From NCBI GenBank assembly GCA_028825045.1, contig JAPKAY010000014.1, positions 1-64,000 of the forward strand: DNA of 64,000 nucleotides. The letters run 5' to 3'. How positions within the stretch are numbered: the first letter of the stretch is position 1; each line of letters starts with the position of its first letter. Of the stretch, positions 33,979 through 42,883 are shown one piece after another. This stretch comes from Halioglobus sp. (GTDB lineage Bacteria; Pseudomonadota; Gammaproteobacteria; Pseudomonadales; Halieaceae). Both the position numbers and the translations under genes were made by a program. Under the pieces are notes generated by a model that was given only the letters and a program-made list of their open reading frames with translations, ran no database searches and was not told the DNA's origin.

Positions 33979-34797
33979 CTATTGCAGGGCCAGACGCACT
34001 CGCAGCGGGTTGTGATCCGAGGTGGAGACAGGAATGACCTGAGCGTATTCCGCCCGCAGACCCCGCACATAAATATGATCCAGTGCGTTACCGAACGCTG
34101 TGGTGCGCAAATCCGGTTCGAATATGACTGATCTCAGACCGTGTTCACGCATAAAGTTGTCGACGAAGGCCTGACGGGTGTTGCTCCAGGTGTTCAGGTC
34201 TCCGGCCAGAATGACTGGTCCCGGGTGATTGAGCAGAACGTCTGTGAGTGCACCCAGTTGCATTCGCAGGCTCTGCAAGCCCAGGTCGAAATTAACGGCA
34301 TGCAAATTGATTGCCAGCAGGCGATCTTCGCGACCCTGCAACGGAAACTCGGCAACGCTGGTGGCTTTGGGCGTGCGCAGCCAGGGTTCTATGGAAGTCA
34401 GCTTGCAGTTGGAGCTGGGTGACTCGCTGCTCAGAGTCATAACACCTGTTTCGAGAGTTGCGGTGCTGTAACCCGCCGCGAAAACTGAATGCAGATCAGC
34501 GGGAATTACACTGGGTATCTGCGCCTGCACTGACGCTTCCTGAATAAAGGCCAGATCAACGTCCTGACTAAAGCTGACCAGATCTTCGGCCCAGCCTACA
34601 TTGCTCGCTTTTTGGATATTCCAACTCAACACCTCCAGGTAGCCGGACAGCTGCCGGCCCTGCTGTGGGATGTCCTGCCCCAGCACAGACAAACATGACG
34701 CCTGCTCGTTACTGGCTGAGACCGCAGTGAGGGGGATAATCACCGCAAGCACGCCAGGCATCAGCCAGCGACCTTTGATGAACCGGTCTGCAAACAT
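33979..34797 (-). CDS. Endonuclease/exonuclease/phosphatase (EEP) family protein, exported
   Basis: 272 residues with an N-terminal hydrophobic export segment (~12-28). The EEP fold signatures are YLEVLSWNIQKASN (Asn of the active site), DLAFIQEASV (metal-binding Glu), LAINLHAVNF, VILAGDLNTWS (Asp and Asn) and the terminal STSDHNPLRV (catalytic His). The family cleaves phosphodiesters in DNA, RNA, lipids or inositol phosphates using Mg2+. A periplasmic nuclease or phosphodiesterase is the likely role. No operon partner is obvious; it lies upstream of the cohesin locus on the same strand. Confidence 0.86.
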   Translation of the reverse strand: MFADRFIKGRWLMPGVLAVIIPLTAVSASNEQASCLSVLGQDIPQQGRQLSGYLEVLSWNIQKASNVGWAEDLVSFSQDVDLAFIQEASVQAQIPSVIPADLHSVFAAGYSTATLETGVMTLSSESPSSNCKLTSIEPWLRTPKATSVAEFPLQGREDRLLAINLHAVNFDLGLQSLRMQLGALTDVLLNHPGPVILAGDLNTWSNTRQAFVDNFMREHGLRSVIFEPDLRTTAFGNALDHIYVRGLRAEYAQVIPVSTSDHNPLRVRLALQ

Positions 34798-35081
34798 AGA
34801 TTGTATCTACCGTGAAATTCTTGTGATTGCATCGCACTCTCTATGGGAGTGCGTATCCGCTGATTAGTTCCGCCAGGTGGTCATTGCTCGTATGCCAATG
34901 ATGGTACTAGGAGGTCACAGTGCTTTCCCTGGATCAGAGTGACTAACCGGCTAGAGGAAAAGAAACCAGCCTTGTTGCTTCCTCAACCTAGCACCAAAAT
35001 TAGAGTATGGGGGGTTCTCAAGTGCGGTAAGCTGGGCTCAGGATCAAAGAACCGGACCATTCAAAGAGGAGCTACTTCAAG

Positions 35082-36239
35082 GTGAAAAAATCACTTCTTA
35101 TAGTGTTATTCCTTACCGCGACAGTCTGGCTCCTGCATACAGTAATCCCGGGAATCCTGGAAAAAAACATGAATATTGTCGAGGCGCATACCCTCTATGA
35201 GATCTCTCCTGATGCAAAAGCGTTACACAAAAGTCTCTTTATTATTGACCTGCATTCAGACTCTCTGCTGTGGAATCGCGATCTGACACAGGCATCTCAA
35301 AGGGGACACGTCGATATACCAAGGCTGCAGGAAGGGAACGTAGCTTTACAGGTATTTTCGGCAACAACAAAAAGTCCCCGAGGGCAAAATTATTCAAGCA
35401 ATTCGGCCAGCACAGACAATATTACCTCGCTGGCGGTTTTGCAGGGTTGGCCCGTCGAAACGTGGAGTTCCCTGTTTGCCCGAGCGGATTTTCAAGTTGA
35501 AAAACTACGAACGTTTGCGACAGAAACTGATGATCTAATATTAATTCAGACCAAACAGGATTTTCGTAATCTACTCACTACGCGTGAGACCAACTCCAAC
35601 GTTGTGGGTGCGATGTATCTGATCGAAGGGGCACACCCCCTAGAAGGCGACTTGGACAATCTCGACAGACTTCACAGCAAAGGTTTGCATTTCGTTGGGA
35701 TAACACATTTTTTCGACAATGAGCTGGGGGGCTCACTCCATGGGAAGAGCCAGGCAGGAATAACCGAGTTTGGTCGCGCTGTCGTGAAGCGTGCAAATCA
35801 ACTTGAAATGACCATTGATATTGCCCACGCATCGCCACAAGTTGTTAACGATATTCTGGCCATTTCATCACGACCTGTTGTCTTATCACATGGCGGGTTT
35901 AAGGGTGTGTGTGATACGGATAGAAATTTAACCGACGGTCTTATGGTGGACGTTGCTAAAGCCGGCGGTATTGTCGGCGTAGGATACTGGGAAGGTGCTG
36001 TTTGTGACGCCAGCCCGGCCGGTATTGTACGCGCCATTCGCTATGGCATCGATTTGCTGGGAATAGAGCATATTGCGCTTGGCTCGGATTTCGATGGCGG
36101 GGTTACAACGACGTTCGACACCTCGGAGCTAGCTGCGCTTACACAAACTATGATGAATGATGGCTTTACAGAGCAGGAAATTCGAGCCGTCATGGGCGGG
36201 AATATGCGTCGCTTTTTATTGAACCAGCTGCCTGATTAG
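35082..36239 (+). CDS. Membrane dipeptidase (renal dipeptidase, M19)
   Basis: 385 residues, with one N-terminal membrane or signal segment (LLIVLFLTATVWLLHTVIPGIL). M19 metal ligands are visible: IIDLHSDSLLWN (His-x-Asp), LIEGAHPL (bridging Glu), VGITHFFDNELGGS, DIAHAS and RPVVLSHGGFKGVCDTDRN (His), with the C-terminal LGSDFDGG. The enzymes cut dipeptides, including those with a D-residue, using two zinc ions. The GTG start is supported by GAGGAG 11 bases upstream. A periplasmic role in peptide or peptidoglycan-fragment use is inferred. Confidence 0.92.
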   Translation: MKKSLLIVLFLTATVWLLHTVIPGILEKNMNIVEAHTLYEISPDAKALHKSLFIIDLHSDSLLWNRDLTQASQRGHVDIPRLQEGNVALQVFSATTKSPRGQNYSSNSASTDNITSLAVLQGWPVETWSSLFARADFQVEKLRTFATETDDLILIQTKQDFRNLLTTRETNSNVVGAMYLIEGAHPLEGDLDNLDRLHSKGLHFVGITHFFDNELGGSLHGKSQAGITEFGRAVVKRANQLEMTIDIAHASPQVVNDILAISSRPVVLSHGGFKGVCDTDRNLTDGLMVDVAKAGGIVGVGYWEGAVCDASPAGIVRAIRYGIDLLGIEHIALGSDFDGGVTTTFDTSELAALTQTMMNDGFTEQEIRAVMGGNMRRFLLNQLPD

Positions 36240-36283
36240 CCAAGTGACCCAAGACGCGTAGAAAGTTAGCCGAGGCCGGCCCC

Positions 36284-36895
36284 TTACTTCTCCTTGATCA
36301 GCACTGCAGCAGCCCCCACGGAGAATAGGCAGTACGCCAAAAAATAGTAGAATCCGACGCCGAGGCTGGCATGCATTGTCAGTATGTCATTTGATTGGTC
36401 AGCTGCGCCGCCTGCGAGAAAAGCCACCATCAACCCCATCACGAACACATCTGCCATCGACCATTTGCTCAGAACTGCATTCAGCCACAGTAGCGGCGAG
36501 CGCACCTCCTCCTTGTCAATAAAAAGAGAGCACGCCTGCAGCAAAAGCTTGAAAGTTGGAATCACCAGACTAAAAAATACAATAAGAAGCGCAACAACCA
36601 GATAGCCGTTTCTGGCCAGGGACTCTGCCGTCCCCCAAATGGAGCGTGTGCTGGTATAAACCGTCAGCTGCCCCTCAATCTGGTCGAATCCCAAAAATCT
36701 GGAAATAGCGGTGAGCATCTGCCCTGTTTGCGAAGCACCTCCTTGTTCGGTTACAAGGTCGATACCCAGTTCAGCAATCTTCGATTTTTCAACGGTACCA
36801 CTGAGGGTGAGGACCGGTTGCGTCACCCCGGGGTACAGCAAACCAATGGCAATCGCGATAAGCGACAGAATCGTGATCTTCCGGGTTAAAGACAT
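36284..36895 (-). CDS. Paraquat-inducible protein A-like membrane protein
   Basis: About 203 residues with four membrane helices: LTRKITILSLIAIAIGLLYPGVTQPVLTLSG at the start, LVVALLIVFFSLVIPTFKLLL, LSKWSMADVFVMGLMVAFLA and the end GVGFYYFLAYCLFSVGAAAVL. The middle 'IPTFKLLLQ...W...L.KWSM.DVFV.' stretch is the PqiA signature. The proteins act with MCE-type lipid transport systems. The frame extends to 37006, but ATG 36895 has CAGGAG 7 bases upstream and starts at the first helix. It converges on the dipeptidase gene. The pqiB/C partners are absent. Confidence 0.86.
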   Translation of the reverse strand: MSLTRKITILSLIAIAIGLLYPGVTQPVLTLSGTVEKSKIAELGIDLVTEQGGASQTGQMLTAISRFLGFDQIEGQLTVYTSTRSIWGTAESLARNGYLVVALLIVFFSLVIPTFKLLLQACSLFIDKEEVRSPLLWLNAVLSKWSMADVFVMGLMVAFLAGGAADQSNDILTMHASLGVGFYYFLAYCLFSVGAAAVLIKEK

Positions 36896-37227
36896 ATCAA
36901 CTCCTGAGCGAGAGAGCGCATAATAGCGAAAAGTTGGATGCTGCGCACGACCCCGGCAGGAGGGTATGTTGCGGCAATAGAAAATTTTTCGTATTCGCCG
37001 TTTCAATAGCCATGGCCGGAGCGGTCATTTATTTTTTGCGCAATGTACTTGTACGATACGCGCACTAGTTATCCTTAACCTGCGTCACTTTCGTAAAACA
37101 CTTCGTATTCATGCAATCTAATGAGCGACTAGGGATAAGAAAAAATTTATGGAACCGTAAAATTCTTGACCGACGCTTCCTAACTGTGATTTATTCTTAT
37201 GTCTCTCAGAGACCCGGCCAAACGATA
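36896..37227. other. Divergent intergenic region (PqiA-like / MBL protein)
   Basis: About 330 non-coding bases if the ATG starts are right. The last ~115 bases are an open frame continuous with the MBL protein, but the extension lacks a signal and coding character. AT-rich stretches near 37100-37200 are candidate promoter DNA for the MBL gene. No repeat seen. Confidence 0.4.
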
Positions 37228-38235
37228 ATGCCAACACTATTTCAAAGAATATTCCTTACAATACTGCTAGTTATAGTGACAGCATCGTTGTGGGTCACCA
37301 GCCGCCCGGATATGAGCGAAGTGGGCATTCCCTACGCGGAGGAAGCTCCGGCAAATTCCCAGCTGAGAGTGCGTTGGTTAGGCGTGGCGACACTATTGTT
37401 TGATGATGGCGCGACACAGATCATGACAGACGGTTTTGTATCGCGCCCCTCAGCATTAAATCTATTGTTTAAAAGGCCGATTGCCCCTGACATCGAAGCG
37501 ATTACAGATGCTATTGACGGCCAAAAAATTAACCGACTCGCAGCAATCATGCCCGTTCACTCACACTATGACCATGCGATGGATACGGCGGATTTCGCGC
37601 GTATGACGGGTGCCGATATTTTGGGGTCACTGTCAACAGCTAATGTTGCGCGCAGCTCGTCGGTGCCCGAAGCCCAAATAAAAATAGTCAACATCGGCGA
37701 GCCATATTCTTACGGTCGCTTTACCATTACCTTCTACCCTTCAAAGCATGCCCCCTTGTCTACCAATATTGGTATAAGCGGTAGTGTGGAAGAGCCGTTC
37801 ACATTGCCCGCGCCCTATACCGTGTGGCAAGAAGGGCAGAGCTACAGTATTCATATTGAACACCCTGAAGGAAATGCGCTGGTACAAGGTAGTGCTGGCT
37901 ATATTCCTGGCACACTGAGTGGCATTTCGGTGGACGCTGTTTTTCTGGGGACTGGTGGTCTCATCGATATGACACCAGAATATATGTCTGACTATATTGA
38001 CGAGACCGTGCACGCTCTTGCACCTTCTCAGGTTTACATCATTCACCAGGACGATTTTTTTCTGGGTGAGTTTGGCGACGTCGAACAAAGTAAAATTAAG
38101 TTGTCATTCGACCAGACCTTCGCTATTAATCTACTACAGTCAGTACTGCCTGCACGCTTGATGCAGATGCCATTTGGAGTGGATGTATCACTCACCGATG
38201 TACCAATAGGAAAGCAGAATACAGACATTAAATAG
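37228..38235 (+). CDS. Membrane-anchored metallo-beta-lactamase-fold hydrolase
   Basis: About 335 residues, with an N-terminal membrane segment (IFLTILLVIVTASLWV). The metal-binding motif H-x-H-x-D-H is HSHYDH, in PVHSHYDHAMDTADFARMTGADILGS, and a later His is in FYPSKHAPL. The strand VRWLGVATLLFDDGATQIMTDGFVSRP begins the fold, as in the UlaG/NAPE-phospholipase-D-like MBL group. The activity (a hydrolase on a lipid or small ester) is not identifiable. The start at ATG 37228 precedes the anchor segment. Confidence 0.85.
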   Translation: MPTLFQRIFLTILLVIVTASLWVTSRPDMSEVGIPYAEEAPANSQLRVRWLGVATLLFDDGATQIMTDGFVSRPSALNLLFKRPIAPDIEAITDAIDGQKINRLAAIMPVHSHYDHAMDTADFARMTGADILGSLSTANVARSSSVPEAQIKIVNIGEPYSYGRFTITFYPSKHAPLSTNIGISGSVEEPFTLPAPYTVWQEGQSYSIHIEHPEGNALVQGSAGYIPGTLSGISVDAVFLGTGGLIDMTPEYMSDYIDETVHALAPSQVYIIHQDDFFLGEFGDVEQSKIKLSFDQTFAINLLQSVLPARLMQMPFGVDVSLTDVPIGKQNTDIK

Positions 38236-38510
38236 CCCCGGGAACGTGAGTATATTTTTCCAAAATCCGCCAGATCATTCGTTATCATATCAATCCTATT
38301 TCAACGGGGCACCGCGTATGAGTAGAACATTATTTCCACTTGCGCAGGCAGGCGTTGATTACTGCAAAATGAATGGGGACGGACTGCGCTTGGTCGGCTT
38401 TTCAAAAGCGCTGATATTCAACGAACACCTGGTCTAATGCTAGTATCAATATTGTCTTTCCTGGAGTTATCCACCGCACCAACACATATTTAGCTATGGG
38501 GGCTGCTTGA

Positions 38511-40130
38511 ATGCCAGATACAAGCGCGAACAGGCCTGAACTAAAACGTACGGTAGGACTGCTGCCGCTGACACTCATCGCAGCGGGCGGCATCCTTGGC
38601 TCCGGTTGGTTGTTTTCGCCGCTACTTACCGCGCAATTAGCAGGCCCGGCATCTATCATCGCCTGGGTGATCGGGGCGTTTGCCATGTTGTTGCTGGCGT
38701 TTACTTTTGCCGAGATTGCCAGCGTCCTGCCCGTTGCCGGGGGTATTGCACGCATTCCCAGATACACACACGGTGACATCACTGCGGCCGTCATTGGCTG
38801 GACCGCCTGGGTTGGCTATTGCACACAAGCTCCCATCGAAGTAGCTGTAGTGCTGCGTTACGCAGCAGTAAGCTGGCCAGCGTTGGTGGTGGACGCAAAA
38901 TCCGGTGATCTGAGTAGTTTCGGTTTCACCATAGCCGCACTCATGTTGATCGTTTTTGTCATAATCAATGCGCTCGGTGCCGTGGCCTTTGCTCGAGCCA
39001 ACTCAGCCATTACCTGGCTGAAATTCGCTATACCGATAATCATCGCTATTACCTTTATTGCTAGTCGTTTTGACACGGAGAACTTTTCTTCAACGGCGGG
39101 CTTCGCACCTTACGGCTGGCACGGAATTTTATCTGCCGTATCGACCGGCGGGATTATTTTTGCGCTGATCGGGTTCCGACATGCGATAGATATGGCCGGA
39201 GAAACTCGCAATCCACGTAAAAATGTTCCGCTGGCGCTGATATTCGGCTTGCTGATTCCCTTGGTCATTTATCTGCTTTTACAGGTGTCTTTCATAGGCG
39301 CCCTTTCAAAGGAAGAGCTGGCGAACGGCTGGGCAAACATTGAGTCTTCGCATGGCTTAGGCCCGCTAGCAGCTGTCTCAATGGCGCTGGGTATCAGTTG
39401 GCTGACGGCTGTCATTTACGGAGGAGCTATAATCGGCCCTGCGGGTGGAGCCCTTGTGGCTACTGGATCAAACGCCCGACTTGCCTATGCCTTGTCTCGG
39501 AACCACTTTTTACCCGCGATATTTGAACGTTTGTCTCTGCGAGGCATCCCTGTTTATGCGCTGTTGCTCAATTTCCTGCTGGGATTTGCACTGTTACTGT
39601 CACTACAGTTTGCTCAGATCGTTGCCATTAATTCCGCAGCGATCGTGCTGTCTTTCTCTATCGGGCCTGTAGCGATGATTGCATTACGACGACAAATACT
39701 GAACCCACCTGATCGATTTAATATTCCCGCGCCTCGTCTAGTTGCGGTACTTGGCTTTATTGTGTCTGCCCTCATTGTTTACTGGAGTGGATGGACCAGC
39801 ATGCAGGTATTACTACTGATAATATGCACTGCACTCACCACATTGTTTGTTAAACGTATAGTCATTGAGCGCAAGGGGATAGACACATTCGATACACGAG
39901 AAGCATTATGGTTGTTGCCGTATTTGGGTTCTTTAACACTGATATCCTGGCTTGGGAATTTTGGCGGCTCTGGCCTAATCCCATTCGGCTGGGATATCGT
40001 GATGGTTATTCTATTAGCGTTGGTCAATTTTAGAATCGCAAATTGGTGCGCACTGGACAACGAGAAAGCCAAAATCTACCGGGAAGCGCATAAACCACCG
40101 CCAGGCTCAGAGTTTGATGAGCCCCCCTGA
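38511..40130 (+). CDS. APC-superfamily amino acid/polyamine permease
   Basis: 539 residues with 12-14 membrane helices. The first helix has the APC signature TLIAAGGILGSGWLFSPLLTAQLAGPASIIAWVIG (with the GxGI/G-S-G substrate loop), and the region FAEIASVLPVAGGIARIPRY follows the family pattern. FIGALSKEELANGW and GNPRKNVPLAL-like ETRNPRKNVP are in the mid cytosolic part. It would take up an amino acid or polyamine with protons. Substrate unknown. It converges with the acyl-CoA ligase gene 47 bases downstream. Confidence 0.9.
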   Translation: MPDTSANRPELKRTVGLLPLTLIAAGGILGSGWLFSPLLTAQLAGPASIIAWVIGAFAMLLLAFTFAEIASVLPVAGGIARIPRYTHGDITAAVIGWTAWVGYCTQAPIEVAVVLRYAAVSWPALVVDAKSGDLSSFGFTIAALMLIVFVIINALGAVAFARANSAITWLKFAIPIIIAITFIASRFDTENFSSTAGFAPYGWHGILSAVSTGGIIFALIGFRHAIDMAGETRNPRKNVPLALIFGLLIPLVIYLLLQVSFIGALSKEELANGWANIESSHGLGPLAAVSMALGISWLTAVIYGGAIIGPAGGALVATGSNARLAYALSRNHFLPAIFERLSLRGIPVYALLLNFLLGFALLLSLQFAQIVAINSAAIVLSFSIGPVAMIALRRQILNPPDRFNIPAPRLVAVLGFIVSALIVYWSGWTSMQVLLLIICTALTTLFVKRIVIERKGIDTFDTREALWLLPYLGSLTLISWLGNFGGSGLIPFGWDIVMVILLALVNFRIANWCALDNEKAKIYREAHKPPPGSEFDEPP

Positions 40131-40177
40131 TAGTCGATATATCTTGAAAAAAGAGTACGAGTGCCCCTGTACGGGAC

Positions 40178-41731
40178 CTAACCAATTCCTCGCTCAACAC
40201 CTTCCCAGAAAGGAGCACGCAATACTTTCTTGAGAATTTTACCGGATGGATTGCGCGGCAATTCGTCGATGATCTCCAATTGCCGTGGGATTTTATAACC
40301 GGCAATTTTGTCCCGACAGGATTCAACAAGTTCTTCTAACGTGAGCGTCATATCAGCCTTGGTAACGACAAAAGCTAACAGAGCCTCACCGTATTTATCA
40401 TCTGGAATACCGATTACCGCGACATCCACCACTGCATTATGAGTGGCGATCGCATTTTCTACCTCAACCGGATAAATGTTCTCACCGCCACTGACGACCA
40501 TGTCCTTGATACGGTCTTTGAGATAGAGATAGCCCTCCTGGTCCATATAACCGGCATCGCCAGTATGCACCCAGCCATCGGTGAGATTAGCCGTCGTCGC
40601 CTCAGGCAGATTGTAGTAACCAAGCATATTGGTTTCCGACTTCAGCCAGATTTCACCCACTTCTCCTGGCGGCTGTTCGTTGCCATTGGAATCCACCACT
40701 TTCGCCGCTCCGCCGATAGAGGGTCTGCCACAGGACCGAAGTAGCTCAGGCCTGCCATCCAGCGCTTTGCGATGATCCTCAGGTGAGAGATTAACCACAG
40801 TACCGGTGGTTTCGGTCATGCCGTACATCTGCACAAAATCACATTGAAAAACGGCCAGGGCTTTGCGCAGGACGGTCTCGGAGATAGGCGAAGCGCCATA
40901 GAATATTTGCCGCAGCTTGCTGAAATCCCGCTGCTCAATATCGGGTATCTGCAACACCATCATGATCATTGCGGGCACCATAAAAACGCTGTCCACCGGA
41001 TACTGCTCTATATCATCTATCAGCCGCACAGGGTCAAAGCCTTTGTGTAGCAGCGCATGTTGACCGTGATAAAGACTCGAAAAGAGTGAACCCGCCCCAC
41101 CGATGTGAAACAACGGCGCGCAGATAATACCTGCACTACCTTGCGCAGAGCGGTGCGGAGTGGCGATCATATTCATCATGCACAATGCCAAAATATTGTA
41201 GTGGGAACTCACCACCCCCTTGGGATTGCCAGTGGTACCACTGGTATAGAGCTGAATGACCGCCTCATGCTGGTCCACCTCTACAACCGGCGACTCGGCG
41301 GAGAAGCCTGCCAGCCAGCTTTCCAGATAGTGGTCATCAGACTCCCAGCCGGTGGCTATCACTATCTCCTGGGGTAACTGGCCTCTGAGTGCCTCGAGTG
41401 TCGACTCCATACCTTCCAGCACCAACAGCACGCGAGTAGCAGAATCACTAACAATGAAACCGATTTCTGCCGGGGCCAGTCGAAAATTCAGCGGTACAGC
41501 TACCGCGCCCACTTTACTGGCCGCCATAAATAGCAGGCAGTGCTCGATACTATTTTCACTGAGAATAGCCACTCGTTCACCCTTGGCGACGCCCAGCGCT
41601 AGCAGGCCATTGGCCAACTGGTTAGTCAGGGCCAGGATTTCACCGTAGCTCCGACTTGTCTTCTCCAATGACAGGCAGGGTGCATCGGGACCGTTACGCC
41701 CATAATAATCAAGAAACTGATGAACCAGCAC
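40178..41731 (-). CDS. Acyl-CoA synthetase (class I adenylate-forming)
   Basis: 517 residues. The P-loop motif [12 protein letters not shown], the [10 protein letters not shown] adenine motif, [39 protein letters not shown] and the catalytic Lys region [14 protein letters not shown] mark a fatty- or carboxylic-acid CoA ligase: acid + ATP + CoA to acyl-CoA + AMP + PPi. The start is GTG, with GGAG 7 bases upstream. The substrate length is not visible. It stands alone, divergent from the Rieske gene, upstream of the liu block. Confidence 0.92.
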   Translation of the reverse strand: [517 protein letters not shown]

Positions 41732-42056
41732 TGTACGTCTCCTTAAAAATACCCAAAATTCTTTAGCCGATTATTATAAACGCAACTTGCCCTATCTTTC
41801 GATCAATACCTTTCCGATCGTGAGTATCTAGACCCTTCTTCCGTCTCATCTGTACTTAAAAAGAGCATCGGCGGGCGCCTGCGAGTGGTATTCCCCTGGT
41901 GACTAAATTGCAACAACTCTGAACCACTAGCGGCCAACTCGCCGGTCTGGCATTAGCAGGTGACTAGCTGGCCATCGACTGGTGCGTGTATAGTAAGGTC
42001 CACCTTTATAATGTGAAACAACAGACATCCCTACCCTCTCCTGACTGGCACGTACT
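41732..42056. other. Divergent intergenic region (acyl-CoA ligase / Rieske protein)
   Basis: 325 non-coding bases. No frame of coding character, no clear hairpin or repeat found; the AT-rich segment near 41750-41790 is a plausible promoter for the ligase. Confidence 0.4.
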
Positions 42057-42872
42057 ATGCCCACTTCTCAAATGAACGCGAAAGTACTGAATCCCAACTC
42101 ATTGAACCTGGTGCAAGTCGCAGTCTACGATCGCCTGATTGACGCGCCCCTCAACCGCGCGTGGGAAAACGTTCTCGACTGGGCCCACCTGCCCTACCTG
42201 CACGAAACCACCTTTGATTACGCAGAGCTACAAGACGCCGGCGACTGGGGCTGGCGCACCTGGTCGAATGCCTCTCATACCGATCATATCGAACTCACCG
42301 TCTCTGACACCGATAGTTATGTTGCGCGGAGCTATCAGTCCGGACAACAGGTTTCAGAAATCTGGACAACACTGACCGCACAAGGTGACCAAACAAAAGT
42401 GCATGTCGAATTTTATTTCCCGGATGTGGACACCGAGATCGTCGATACCATGGGCGCGGCCATTCTTTCTCTATACACCAGGCTATGGGATGAAGATGAA
42501 CAGATGATGCGGCAGCGCCATACGCGTTTGCTGGAAAAAAGAGCCGAGGAAAGTGAGGCCAATCTTGGCAGTGAGGCTGATCTACTTCAACACCTGAAGG
42601 CCGGCGGAAGATTACTTTTTCAGCTTCAAAGACGCGAATATCAGCTGCGTGAAGTTGACGGCACCCTTATTGCCCATTCCTCGATCTGCCCACACCGGCT
42701 GGGCCCACTGGCAGACGCAGATATATCAACCGGCAAGCTTCGCTGTCCCTGGCATGGATATGAATTTGACCTTCAATCTGGAAACTGTATCTCTCCAAAG
42801 GATGCCGATTGCCACCTGGCACCAGCTCCAGAACTTTGCCGTGTGAGTGGGAACATTATCGCCCGCCTTTAG
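42057..42872 (+). CDS. Rieske [2Fe-2S] protein with N-terminal SRPBCC-like domain (reversed order)
   Basis: 271 residues. Residues ~20-150 look like a SRPBCC/START-type or oxygenase-catalytic-like domain (DRLIDAPLNRAWENVLDWAHLPYLHETTFD, then beta strands to ~120 and a long helix). The Rieske domain is at the C-terminus: C211-P-H213 and, 16 residues on, C230-P-W-H233, with a following FDLQSGNC. Standard ring-hydroxylating oxygenases have the Rieske domain first. A short helix-rich linker (~145-185) connects the two. A Rieske-type electron protein combined with a ligand-binding domain, or a non-canonical oxygenase, is inferred. Its stop is 11 bases from the stop of the convergent liuD. Confidence 0.82.
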   Translation: MPTSQMNAKVLNPNSLNLVQVAVYDRLIDAPLNRAWENVLDWAHLPYLHETTFDYAELQDAGDWGWRTWSNASHTDHIELTVSDTDSYVARSYQSGQQVSEIWTTLTAQGDQTKVHVEFYFPDVDTEIVDTMGAAILSLYTRLWDEDEQMMRQRHTRLLEKRAEESEANLGSEADLLQHLKAGGRLLFQLQRREYQLREVDGTLIAHSSICPHRLGPLADADISTGKLRCPWHGYEFDLQSGNCISPKDADCHLAPAPELCRVSGNIIARL

Positions 42873-42883
42873 CCGGCATTATC

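Noticed and set aside
33813..34037. Plus-strand frame of 74 codons with GGAGGGG in front of an internal ATG
   Set aside because: It overlaps the end of the EEP gene on the other strand, ends in a Cys/Arg tail and shows no family or coding character. A small gene cannot be fully excluded.
38246..38437. Plus-strand frame of 63 codons between the MBL and APC genes
   Set aside because: No ribosome-binding site, no domain, and mixed composition; probably chance.
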